Origin: Pseudomonas frederiksbergensis | GTDB lineage: Bacteria; Pseudomonadota; Gammaproteobacteria; Pseudomonadales; Pseudomonadaceae | Length of the DNA: 64,000 bases | Assembly (NCBI RefSeq): GCF_001874645.1 | Contig: NZ_CP017886.1 | Location: 5,683,499 to 5,747,498, forward strand | Reading direction: 5' to 3' | Part shown: piece after piece, positions 54,333 through 64,000 of the stretch | Layout of the letters: each line of letters starts with the position of its first letter | Numbering within the stretch: the stretch's first letter is position 1 | Notes under the pieces: model-generated | The model's input: the letters and a program-made list of their open reading frames with translations, nothing else | Database searches by the model: none | What the model was told of the DNA's origin: nothing | Position numbers and translations under genes: made by a program

Positions 54333-56363
54333 ATGATCAGACGGTTTCGGCTGGAGCAGAAGTCGCTTTACGAGAAACTGGTCATTGCTCAGCGCTTGTC
54401 GGACATGCTGGAAAAATTCCTCGACGGGCGTCGGGCTCCGCTGGAAATTGGCGCCGAGCAAGGTGGTATCGAAGAGTGGGATGACGTCGTAATTGTCCAT
54501 TCCCGAGATTCATTTGAGCACCTGCAGGTCAAGCGTCAGACCACGGACTTCTGCACCAAAGACCCCGATATGCAAGTGTATCTGGGCAAGCTTGCAAAGC
54601 TCCGACTCGCCCGTAAAAAGAAGCGCGCAAAACCTGCTTCCGGCTCCTCTGAACCTGTTGTTACGGACGAACCCACCTCGGACGAACCCGCTGATGCCGC
54701 TGATGCCGCTGATGCCGCTGATGCCAATGCTGACGCGGCCAAGGACAGCCTTTCCGTTCTTGACTCGGCGTTTTCGAGCTTAGCCAAGCATGCCCGCGCC
54801 GGCACATTCGCTTAATTGCCTGAACGTCGATTTCAGCTGACGCTTGTAGGAGCGAATCTGAAAATCAAAGACGATCTAACCGTTAACCATCTGGACGAGC
54901 TGTGTAAGCTGTGCCGCCAGGACGGACTCAATCCCAAAGATCTGGCTCACCGTGTTGACGGCCCGACAACGCGGGCTCACCTCTGGCTCACAACGTGGTG
55001 TGGCTTCGAGAATTGGACGCAGATCATCGACACCCTGAAGCTTGTCACGGTTGCCTGCGTTGGGAATGACGCGACATTGGAGCAGCGCTCAGTCCAATCC
55101 CTGGGCAGGCATTTCACGAATCCAGAACGCACGCTCGAACGGCTAATCTCGGTAATCACCGCAGAGACCTCTGACGTTTCGGCCTTGGGGTGTCATGCGA
55201 TCATCCGCGAGCTTAGAGATGAGCTTCGCCCTGATATCGAAACATGGGCTCAATATCTCTTAGGGGATGAAATTCAGCCTGCCGGCAAGACATGGTCTTT
55301 TTCTGGCACCCATGATCTCGGTGCGCTCGTCCCCCGATCAGCACAGGGCGTGGTAGATCACTTGTGGGGTAGCTCCCCCGGGAACCGGAGGCTCAGGGTG
55401 TATGCACCATACGCACCTCCTGTTGGAGCAACGCTTACGCGTCCATCCGCAATATTGCGAATGGCGCTGCACTTGCCCCACGGTAGTCAGAGCCTAATGC
55501 TGGGCGAACCAACCTGGCGCTCCAGCGTTAGCCATGAAGTTGGGCATACCCTCGGTTGCGCCGAAAGTGACCTCAGAGATCTCCCGTGGATAGAAAATGC
55601 TGAGCGGCTCGTGTGCACCCTGGATCATGAGTTCAAGACCCAAGGCGCTGCTCGAGCGGAAGCTGCAGCGCTCGCGAACGCCATGGACGACCTGGTGTGG
55701 CAACGACTTATTCAAAGCCTCTCTGCAAAGCTTGCGGCCGTAAAAGACCCGGCCCTTGCTGATGCCATGGAAACGATCTGGCTGGAGTGGTTGGACGGCT
55801 TTACCAATAATCCCGAGAGCCGCCGTCAATTTCTGGAACAGCTTCTGTACCCGGAAACGGAGGGAAAAAATGCCACGCATGCGCTTCGCCTCGGCCCTCG
55901 CACCGTAGACCTATTGGTCACCGCGGTGGAATTATTGTTGCTGGTTGCGGTGGGGGTTGGTGGCACCGGCACTGCCTGGAAGCACTTCCCGGATTTTGGA
56001 GAGGTGTTGAGCATCGCTCTCAGGTACTGGTCTGGCCCCGCAAGTGGAGCGCCCGAAGTCCGTGAGCTATCTGACGATCCGTTGATCAACGTTATCGGCC
56101 CGTCCCCTGCCCCGGTCGTGATTCTGTCAGGCGTGAGCACTCCTCCCTCAGAGCTGTTGAATATCGGAATGGCTGACGATGCAGAGACGGCCACCAGTAT
56201 GGCGGCAGAACGTCGACCACATCTGCTCGTGACCCGCTCAGGGGTATTCAATCAATTGCGCTTCGGTACGCTAGCCACGGTGCGGCAACACTTTAGTAAA
56301 CAATTGCAAGATCGACTGCTCGCCCGCCAGTCAGCCATCGATACGAATACGAAAGGAATCTGA
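54333..56363 (+). pseudogene. Lamassu/ABC-3C-type effector with N-terminal nuclease-like domain (in-frame stop)
   Basis: Two frames, 54333-54815 and 54816-56363, are in the same phase and separated by a single TAA at 54813-54815 (GCT TAA TTG). No ribosome-binding site precedes the second part, so this is best read as one gene of about 676 residues with a nonsense change, for example CAA to TAA. The N-terminal part looks like a Cap4-type PD-(D/E)xK nuclease: D50-D51 in EEWDDVVIVHS and Q65-V-K67 in FEHLQVKRQ. A repetitive acidic linker (DAADAADAADANADAA) precedes the stop. The second part is helical and not recognised. Order effector - middle gene - SMC-like ATPase matches Lamassu/DdmABC and ABC-three-component systems. 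Confidence 0.68.
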
Positions 56364-56364
56364 A

Positions 56365-56964
56365 ATGCTAACAATCTCGGAGATGGTTGAAGCCATCTCT
56401 AACCGTGCCGAAGGTCGCTATGACGTTTCCTATGCCGATTCGGTGGAATTGCCACCGCCATTGGCTGAGATCGCTACCGCAGGGATGCAGCTCAAACGGG
56501 TCAATCAGGAGAATGCGGGCTGGCGGACGGTCTTGATCGCAGCCTTTCCCTACGATGTGGCAAAAATCCAGGGGGCGTTTCGGTGGGCCGCGGATGTCCG
56601 TGACATGCTTCCAGAGCCGCAAACTGCTGACCTCTACATGTTCATGCTCATTGAAGGTGTCGCGTCTGAGGATGCTGCTCGTCTCGAGACGGACGACCGT
56701 TTCTGCAGAAAGGTAGTCGTCAGAGAGGACGAAGACGCCGGTTCCTTTCTCGACCGTAGCTTCCTTGCGACACTTTCGATTCCTGGTAGCTCAGACAGCA
56801 TTAGTGATCCATTGTCAGCTTCCCTCAGCGCCCTTGTCCTGGCGCATGCCTGGGTTGAGCCGCATCGCGATACATGGCGAGACCTGTTGCTGTCTGGAAA
56901 GTCGGGTAGTGAGATCGCTGAAGCCCTCAAGGTTTCGGCGTTCGGCGAAGAGGACGAGCAATGA
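56365..56964 (+). CDS. ABC-three-component middle component (LmuC/DdmB-like position)
   Basis: This is a 199-residue soluble protein starting 1 bp after the effector stop and overlapping the ATPase start by 4 bp (ATGA). The segment TADLYMFMLIEGVASEDAAR followed by DDRFCRKVVVRED resembles the middle-component family seen between effector and ABC ATPase genes in these systems. The acidic C-terminus ends GEEDEQ. It is presumed to link sensor and effector. Unlike its two partners it is uninterrupted. Confidence 0.72.
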   Translation: MLTISEMVEAISNRAEGRYDVSYADSVELPPPLAEIATAGMQLKRVNQENAGWRTVLIAAFPYDVAKIQGAFRWAADVRDMLPEPQTADLYMFMLIEGVASEDAARLETDDRFCRKVVVREDEDAGSFLDRSFLATLSIPGSSDSISDPLSASLSALVLAHAWVEPHRDTWRDLLLSGKSGSEIAEALKVSAFGEEDEQ

Positions 56965-59913
56965 AGCATTTAAAGTCCATCACGCTCTCGAACATCCGCC
57001 GGTTTGGCGCTGAAACTACGATTGAGCTCAGCCGCGGGGCAACCATTCTCCTGGCCCCCAATGGCACCGGGAAGACGGCGATCTTTGAAGCCATCGAGTT
57101 CGCACTGACTGGCAAGATCTCTCGCCTGGACGGAAATCTTGTCCCGATTATCCGAGACTCTCAATCCATGGCTCGAGTGAGCCTTGATTTCGGTGATCTG
57201 CAAGCCAGCGCGCAAGTTACCAACATCGGAGACGTTGAGACATCGGGCGATCTGAGCCCTCTTTTTCCAGAGACAGCCTCTGAAGACATCCCCTTTCTGC
57301 TCAGGCTTACCCACCTGCTTGATCAGCGTGAGGGTGAATGGCTGGTCAAGGCAGATCCCAAAGTCGCTGGTTCCCAGCTGGAGCGGTTGCCAATTGGTAA
57401 AGATGGCAGCCAGGTAAGCTCTGCCCTTGGCAGCATCCGCCGAGCGCTCACAGAGCAGCTTAAGCACGCGAAAGCCTCGCTGGAATCGCTCGAAGCCGAG
57501 TTTGCTGAATGGCAGAGCTTCAGCCTTGACCGAGATCAGGCGGCTGCGCAGACCCAAGGGGCGCTTCGCAGCAGGGAAAGCATTGCCGAATCGATATCGG
57601 ACATTGCGCACCAGGCGCAAAGCTTCGACCAACTGCCCGCTGGCCTGCTCGTACCGCCACTGGGCCAATATGGGTTGGAAACGGTGCATGATGCGTTGGA
57701 GCAATTGGTGCAAATCAAGCTTGAGCGACTTCGTGAGCAGATCAAGGCATTGGCTGAGGTCGACGGCCTCATAGGCCGGTTTGTATCTGAACAAGCTCGT
57801 TCAGAGCAGCTCAGTGCCGAATTCATCTCCGCGACGCAGGAGCTGGATCAGAAGAAAGAAAATCGCTCGTTGGCCGTGGCTACTCTTGAGCAGCTTCAAC
57901 GAGAGTTGGTCGCCGCAGAAACTGAGCGCGATACGATTGCTCAGCAGCTCAACCGGTACGTGAATGAGACCAAGGCGAAAGAGGCGGTCGAACAACGCCA
58001 GCAGGTGCTTAAGTCCGCCGACGATGCCCTCACCAACACTGAGTTGGAAGCTTCTACGGCGCGCAGAGTGCATGAGGGGCATGAGCAGATCCGTGTCCAA
58101 CACGACCTGATTAATGGACAGCGCAAGACGCTGCTACAGATTCACGCCGACCTTCTCACAGCTCAGGAACTCCTGGATCGCTGGGAGCTGACCCTTCAGC
58201 ACGTTGCGGAGGTTACCGGCACCATCAGCGGTGAGGAGGTACATGAGGACATCCTCAACGAACAGCTTCGTGTTGCGCTATTCGCCAGGGCCGCCGCCGA
58301 AGTAGAAGATCAGGCCGCTAAGAGCCATCACGAAAATCTGACCTCGGCGGCTGACTCGATACGCCAAGCCGTTGCATCCATCGCGGCCCACTTACCAAGC
58401 GATCGTGGTGATTGCCCATTATGTGGCGAAGAGCATGGCGCGGTCGCATTACATGAGCGTGTCGCCAAGGCGCTGGCGGCTATTGACCCCAATGTCGTCG
58501 AAGCTGAACGGCGTTTGAAAAAGGCCGCTGATATTCTGCGTGACTGTACAGAAGCGGTAACGGGCGCCGAAGCAGAATTGAGTGCATGCAAGAACAGGAT
58601 CACTCAACTGGAGTCACAGCAGGCATCCCTGAAAGCGGATATCGCCGAGATCAGCTCCAACATTCTTCTTGGCGGCGATACTGTGCCCTTGGCGAAAGAG
58701 TCCATCCGGCTTCGCGTTGGTGCCAATGCTGCTGCGAAGCTGCAGCTGGACGAGAAACAAAGCAAACTCGCATCGCCAGCAACCTCAGAGATTTTTGAGC
58801 AATCCAGGAACGCATACGACGCAGCTGTTCGTGCAGTAGACGCCGCGCGGCAGGCCCGGTCGGAAGCCAGCACCAGGCTGGAGCAAGCCACTGCGGCGTT
58901 GGCAGCGATCACCGCCGACGCCCCGCCAGCGCAATCCTTGGCAGAGCTGTCCACCGCGCAGAACCAGAATGCCAATCAGCTAGTCGAGCTAGGCGCTAAG
59001 GTGACTGCCGAGCAGTCCGCCCTGGATCGTCAGCAGGCTCAGCTGACAGATGCCACGAATACGGCAGATGATCTGGAGACTCAGCTATCCGAGGCCCAAG
59101 CTCGATTGGCTACGATTAGAGCGTCCTGGCGTCAGCTCTCATTCACCGGCGATCCCACTGTCGAGGTTGCGAGCAGTCATGAGACTCAGCTGCAGTCCAC
59201 CAGCACAGAGCTTACCAGGCACTCAGAGGCACTTCAGACCATCAAAATAGAGATCGGCGCCTGGAGCAAAATAGAGCAGGCCCGTCTCGCACAGGGCCTT
59301 CTGGATCGGCGGCGCGGCGAGCGGTCGGAAGATGACTTTTCGACTCACCTTCATCAACAAGTGGAGTCGAAGCGGACGGGCATGCAGCGTCTGTCGCAGC
59401 TATCTGCAGCGATGGAGTCGCTTAATCAGTTCCTTTCCTCCGAAATCGCGAACGTCCAGAAACACGTCCAGGCGGTTATGCCTCGGTGGCAGGCACTGCT
59501 CAAGCGCGTGGTCAGAGAACAAAGGTTCACCGGGACGAACCTGAGTTTCCGAAGCTCCTATCAAAAGCCACGTGCTGAGGTGTCTGTGCCGCTCCACGGG
59601 GGTTAGCCCCAGTACCTCGATAGCCAGTGAAGCCCAACTGACGGATCTGCAACTGACGTTTCTGCTATCAATGGCGTTGGAGCATCAGTGGTCTCCGTGG
59701 CGCGGACTTCTCCTTGACGACCCCACACAGCATCACGACCTGGTGCACGCCGCGTCTGTCTTTGATGTGCTTCGCGACTACATCATTGATCATGATTTCC
59801 AGGTGGTCATCGCCACCCACGACGCCCTTCAGGCCCGTTACTTCATGCGCAAACTGCAGAATGATGGGATCGAAGCACGCATATGGTCACTTGTTCCCAC
59901 CCTGAGGGCGTAA
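56961..59913 (+). pseudogene. SMC/Rad50-like ABC ATPase of the Lamassu-like locus (frameshifted)
   Basis: The main frame 56961-59606 starts LKSITLSNIRRFGAETTIEL with Walker A APNGTGKT (residues 32-39). It continues with long coiled coils and a zinc-hook motif C485-PLC488 in GDCPLCGEEH, then a second coiled coil. Near 59600 the frame breaks in a GGGGG run. The true C-terminus continues in another frame to 59913, with a signature-like ASEAQLTDL, Walker B-like GLLLDDPTQHHD and H-loop VIATHDAL. Adding one G would restore about 983 residues. The ATPase should sense DNA or invading replicons. The frameshift removes Walker B, so the product would be inactive unless the shift is a sequencing error. 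Confidence 0.85.
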
Positions 59914-60048
59914 CCGCGGTGGAAACCCCTTGGCCGGGCAGAAGCCAGATAACGGTGAGCGAGTAGCCACCACCAGCCCTCGACGATGTGTGAGCAGTCA
60001 ACAGGGCCTGAAGGCTAAACGACCGTGCCAGCTTTCGGTTTGGCACGG

Positions 60049-60606
60049 TCACATGATGCCTACGCTGAGCCTGATAACCTTCATCGCCATGTATTGCGCG
60101 CCAGAGACCAGCAACGAGATATTGGTGAGTTCGCTCAGCCGATCCGCCGCTACGAGGGAGTAACCAGGGTACCCGCCGAGGTAGTCCGCTCGTATTCCCA
60201 AGGTGGGATCCGCCATGAAATTTAAAGCATGATTTTTCGCAACCGTAGGTAGCGAGTCCCACCAGGAGATTCGAATCGCATGGTTCTCGCAACACGCGAG
60301 CGAAAACCGGAGCAGCATGTCCTCAATCTTTGCCCCGCCGCGCCCTGATTCCGCCAAGGAGTAGATGAATCGCTGGTAGCTTAAATCGCTTGATTCATGC
60401 CATGCGAGAACGAATGCCCAACCATATTCGGAGGGGCTGTGAAGAGATAGGAGATCCAGGTCTCTGGTTTCGGGGCCCAAGTCCTGTAGCTGGCGGCCTT
60501 GAAAATCAAAATCAGAGAAGATCAGCCCCGAGGCCTGCAGCGAGCATCGAGACGTTGAGCCAAAGATAATTAATTTCAGACCCGTAAAATCGTTGGCCGA
60601 TAGCAT
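60049..60606 (-). CDS. Hypothetical protein between the two defence loci
   Basis: This is 185 residues with mixed strands and helices (LKLIIFGSTSRCSLQASGLI, then EYGWAFVLAWHESS and MLLRFSLACCENHAIRISWW). No domain is recognised and no membrane helix is convincing. It lies on the same strand as and 122 bp downstream of the helicase-nuclease gene, so it may be a partner of it. Convergent with the Lamassu-like operon. Confidence 0.6.
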   Translation of the reverse strand: MLSANDFTGLKLIIFGSTSRCSLQASGLIFSDFDFQGRQLQDLGPETRDLDLLSLHSPSEYGWAFVLAWHESSDLSYQRFIYSLAESGRGGAKIEDMLLRFSLACCENHAIRISWWDSLPTVAKNHALNFMADPTLGIRADYLGGYPGYSLVAADRLSELTNISLLVSGAQYMAMKVIRLSVGIM

Positions 60607-60728
60607 CGGGATTGCCCACCCTGCCCTCGCCTACCACGACGCCTTATCTGCATCGCCAACTGCTCCGTCGATGCAGCCAGCTTGGGACTGCCGCGCACAA
60701 ATCGATCCTGTGCGCGGTCAGTCAATTC

Positions 60729-63700
60729 TCAGATAGGTAGTGCTTGCTGCTCCTCACCGGCAGTCGTTGGTGCTGCCAACTCACCGATGTCCTCGTCATC
60801 TTCATCCATGGATGTGCTAACCGCGGATGACCATTCCCGTAGCTCTACTACAGCCGGGAGCTTTTCCAAGGCATTAGTCGGTTCGATCCCGAGCTCAGCT
60901 AGGCGCTGCAGAAGCTCTCCGAAGATTTCCTCCTTATGCATGCTCCAGGACGAAGCAAAGCACCGCCAGAACGTCCAGCCTGCACGCTCGAGGATACGTT
61001 GGCGATTCATGTCTGCCTCCCAGCGATCGGGGCCATGGAAAGCGTCCCCATCACACTCGATGGCCAGACGATTATCGTTGGCGCCTTCTACGACCATGTC
61101 GAGCCTGAATGCCCCACTCTCACCTGCGGGATGACGCGGTATCCCCGCTCAACCAATCTGCTGAATACCTGCTGCTCGAACCCAGACTCGCACAGCTTGA
61201 TGAGGCCATCCTGATCGACCTCCTGCTCAGTTAGGGTTTGCTGAAGTACTCGAGGAGTGTACGACGAACATCTTTCTGGGAGAGGTGATCAAGAGTGACC
61301 GAGCGAATCAGGTACATCCTGTCACGCGCACGGCTAGCGGCTACGTTGAACCGCTGTTCAGCAGCATTGCCTGAAAGCGGATGGCAGTTCTCCGGATCTG
61401 CGACCATGGAAATGAAGATGATGTCGCGCTCGCTCCCCTGGAAGGTGCTGGCGTCACCACACGCAAATTCGCGTGCGTGGAGCTCCACGGCCGGGCATCG
61501 TTCACGTACTAGCGAATCGATGAATTTGGCTTGTTCCATGCCCCTAGCAGCGTCACCACACCAATCGAGCGACCCGCATACTTGTCGTCCTTGATAAGTG
61601 CCTGGATTTCTTCAACGATGGCTTCGGCCTCAAGCTTGTTGCAGCCCTTCTTGTTCCTCACTCCGTCTTTGACGTAGATGTCCACCAGCGGTGGATCGAG
61701 GCGCTCGGATGGTCGAGGGATTCGAAGGGGCTGGATCGCACCGCCGTAGAACTGGTTGGAATAGGAAATGATGGGAGGGACGCAGCGGAAATGCTCACGC
61801 AGCATAACCATGTGACCAGCGAAGACTCGCGATGCCAAATCGTAAAGAGATTTATCCGGCGTCATGTCGGCGCCATAGGGCTGGTCATTCAGGAACCGGT
61901 TACGAAGCTCGCCGATCCTCTTGCCGGATTTGAAACCGCCATCGGGAGAAACCTGCTTGTCATCCCCTACTACCAGTACCTTTTTGGCCCTGACGATAGC
62001 CGGCAAAGCCCATAAGTCTGACTGGCTCGCCTCATCCACAATCACCAGGTCGAAGGCGCCTATTTCCGCCGGCATGGACTCAGAAATCTTGGCGTGACTC
62101 ATGATCCAGCATGGCACGGCGCCGGCAGCATCCTGCATGCACTGTTGAGCATCGCGGCGATAACGCTCCGCGTTCGGCCCTGTCCCCTGCCCTATCTTGC
62201 GTATCGCTGTCGAGTAGCCGGCTAACGCTTGCAGTACCATCGGGCTGGCATTGGCCTTAGTGGACAGCCAAGCCGCTCGGCTCACCACTTCCCGATACAT
62301 ACGCGCCAGGCCAGCCTCGAGTTTTACCCGCTTGCCGTTTAGCTCGACGAGTTCATGACGCGCTTCGATGCTCTGCAGGTGAGAGCGTATCTGCGCATGC
62401 TGCCACGCCTCTTCCAACTACTTGGGAAAGCCAGGTCTTCAGCACGTTCTCAACGGGGACAGTCAACAACCGATCGGAGAGCTTTTCCGCTCCAGCTGTC
62501 ATCACCCGATGCGCGCCTCCCTGACATGATTCAGGAGGCCACCGAGTTCTCTGATCCGCTGCAGTTCTGTCAGCAGGTCGACATACTGGGATACGATCCG
62601 ATGCGTATCCTGATCCGGGCTGCCCAGGCACTCCAGAACAAATGTACGAAGCCGGCAGGCGATAGGGCCCTCGCCCGCGACTTTGGCCTGCAGAATCGCG
62701 AGCGAGGCGCCCGCCATACTGAGATCTAATCGCGCAAGGTTTTGAGTGAGGTGTTGCCGCAGGCCACGAATCTCGGCAATTGTCAGCCGATGCATGTTAT
62801 CCGGCGCGTCTGCGAAGACCTCCTCGCAGAGCGGCTGTACCTTGTCGACGTACCGTGAGGTGAGCTCGAGAGCCGCCTTAACTGTACTAACGGTCAGCTC
62901 CAGTTGCCGCAGATGGGCCATTCCCGCTTGAAGTCGCGGGATCCCCAGGGTCTCGGCCAGCGGGTTCCAACGCGCAGTGAAGGATCGCACGTCCACGTAA
63001 AGCTTCAGGTAGTCCTGGACGGTCTTCCAGTGCTCGGCAGACTTCGGAGCCGAGCCATTGATCCGGACATGGCTGATGTGTGTCTTGGCTTGGGATGCTC
63101 GAAGCTCATCAGACCAAACGGCTTTCCTGTTTCGGTAGCTCTATCCACGGCCTCGGACGTTTTCTCGCAATCCAAGGCTTCCTCTGGGAATTCAACAGAG
63201 TTTTCCAGCATGACCTTGCGGCGTTGCATCAACGCCTGCGCGGCTGGAAGCATGCCTACAAGGACTGAAATCTCACTGTCGTAGCGTCCACCTGCCGCCT
63301 TGAATCGCAGCTCCAGCGACCAAGGAGTTTCGCAGTCCCCGCCGTCGTGCAACACCACAAGCTTTTCTTCGCACTGATCCAGTTCCAGATCCAGCTTCCT
63401 GGCGGCAGCGACAACGGCTTCACTGTCGGATTTCAGGGGCATGAGATCACCCTGACCCAGGGCATATTCGAGCGACTTTAGCTGGCAGAGTGAGCCATGG
63501 AGCTTGCCGATATCCGCCGCTGCCGGTAATTGCTCCAACTCAGGCAGACTGTAGTTGACGTAGACAAGGTCATGCCCGAGGTCGCGACGGGCCTGTCTTA
63601 AGCTTCTACCGAACTCATCGTCGAAAGGCAGTGAGTGTTCGAGAGACAATGAAAGTTCGTCGTCAAACCAGGCGTATTGGTCGCCGCCCTTCATCAGAAG

Positions 63701-64000
63701 CTCAGCAAGCTCTTCCGCACGATACTTGGCATCGCCTACCTGGATATCGGAAAGCTGATTCAGGGCAATCTCATTGACGCGGCGATCAAGCCTCACCAGC
63801 TCGGTATGAGCAAGATCAATGGACTGGTGCAGGCGATCAATCTCTCCCCGAGCAAGTGATGGATTGATTTGCGAAACTTGGTGTTGGATAGCCTCAATCG
63901 AGCCTTGGAATTGCCGGATCCCCTCGCGGTCACTGGTCAGCAGCGCAACCGTCAGTGGCCGAACCTCAGCCGGTATTTTCGACTGGAGTACCTTCAGGGC
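60729..64000 (-). pseudogene. Large SF1 helicase with C-terminal Vsr/MTES_1575-type nuclease (frameshifted, partial)
   Basis: The 5' part lies beyond the window; the frame is open at 64000 (KVLQSKIPAEVRPLTVALLT, just after where Walker A is expected). Helicase motifs follow in order: VIVDEASQSDLW (II), VLVVGDDKQVSP (III), FQGSERDIIFISMV (V) and FNVAASRARDRMY (VI). The C-terminus is a Vsr-like nuclease (RLAIECDGDAFHGPDRWEAD, then ILERAGWTFWRCFASSW). The coding sequence crosses frames near 63107, 62507, 62415, 61548, 61236 and 61108. Several breaks sit in short G or C runs and would be healed by one base. Such helicase-nuclease fusions occur in defence islands. Confidence 0.82.

Overview
The window looks like a Pseudomonas chromosome (P. 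fluorescens/P. putida type). It carries selA-selB followed by a selenocysteine tRNA, GC-rich core genes, REP-like palindromes, and a chromosome-dimer-resolution site that matches the Pseudomonas dif consensus (52135-52162). The dif site places the window at the replication terminus. No tool was run; family names come from reading motifs.

Layout. (1) 1-2325: the end of selA, selB and tRNA-Sec. (2) 2416-6475: two metal-transport genes, each with its own metal riboswitch. An MgtE magnesium transporter (minus strand) sits behind an M-box-like leader. A Na/Ca-exchanger-family protein (plus strand) sits behind a yybP-ykoY (manganese) leader, but a complete IS5-family element with a TTAG target duplication lies between leader and gene. 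(3) 6651-15769: a minus-strand tripartite RND efflux operon with a small conserved-looking protein and a 965-residue winged-helix/ATPase/TPR regulator. (4) 16110-25782: an aromatic-catabolism-like cluster (FAD hydroxylase, two TetR regulators, ring-cleavage-type VOC dioxygenase, FAH-type hydrolase, acyl-CoA synthetase, FadL/TodX-type porin). It ends in an Old Yellow Enzyme gene cut by an IS3-family element. (5) 27118-32161: three coupled tyrosine recombinases, the last ending about 95 bp from the dif region.

(6) 32257-52134: two head-to-tail copies, 9,939 bp each, of a filamentous (inovirus-type) prophage. It has no integrase. Its ends show XerC/XerD-type integration into dif, and its attachment region can fold into a hairpin that pairs the XerC arm, as in CTXphi-type phages. 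Each copy has a repressor and two minus-strand accessory genes, a replication-structure-assembly operon (Rep, ssDNA-binding protein, coat proteins, adsorption protein, Zot ATPase, secretin) and an accessory end module with antitoxin-like genes. A complete dif site is rebuilt at the right end.

(7) 52416-64000: a decaying defence island. It holds a broken tyrosine recombinase and a three-gene Lamassu/ABC-three-component-like locus (nuclease-type effector, middle component, SMC/Rad50-like ATPase with zinc hook). Next come an unrecognised minus-strand gene and a large SF1 helicase with a C-terminal Vsr/MTES_1575-type nuclease that runs off the window. The effector has an in-frame stop and the ATPase a frameshift. 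The helicase has about six frameshifts, several at G or C runs, so this is either real decay or a block of sequencing errors. The core genes and both prophage copies show no such damage.
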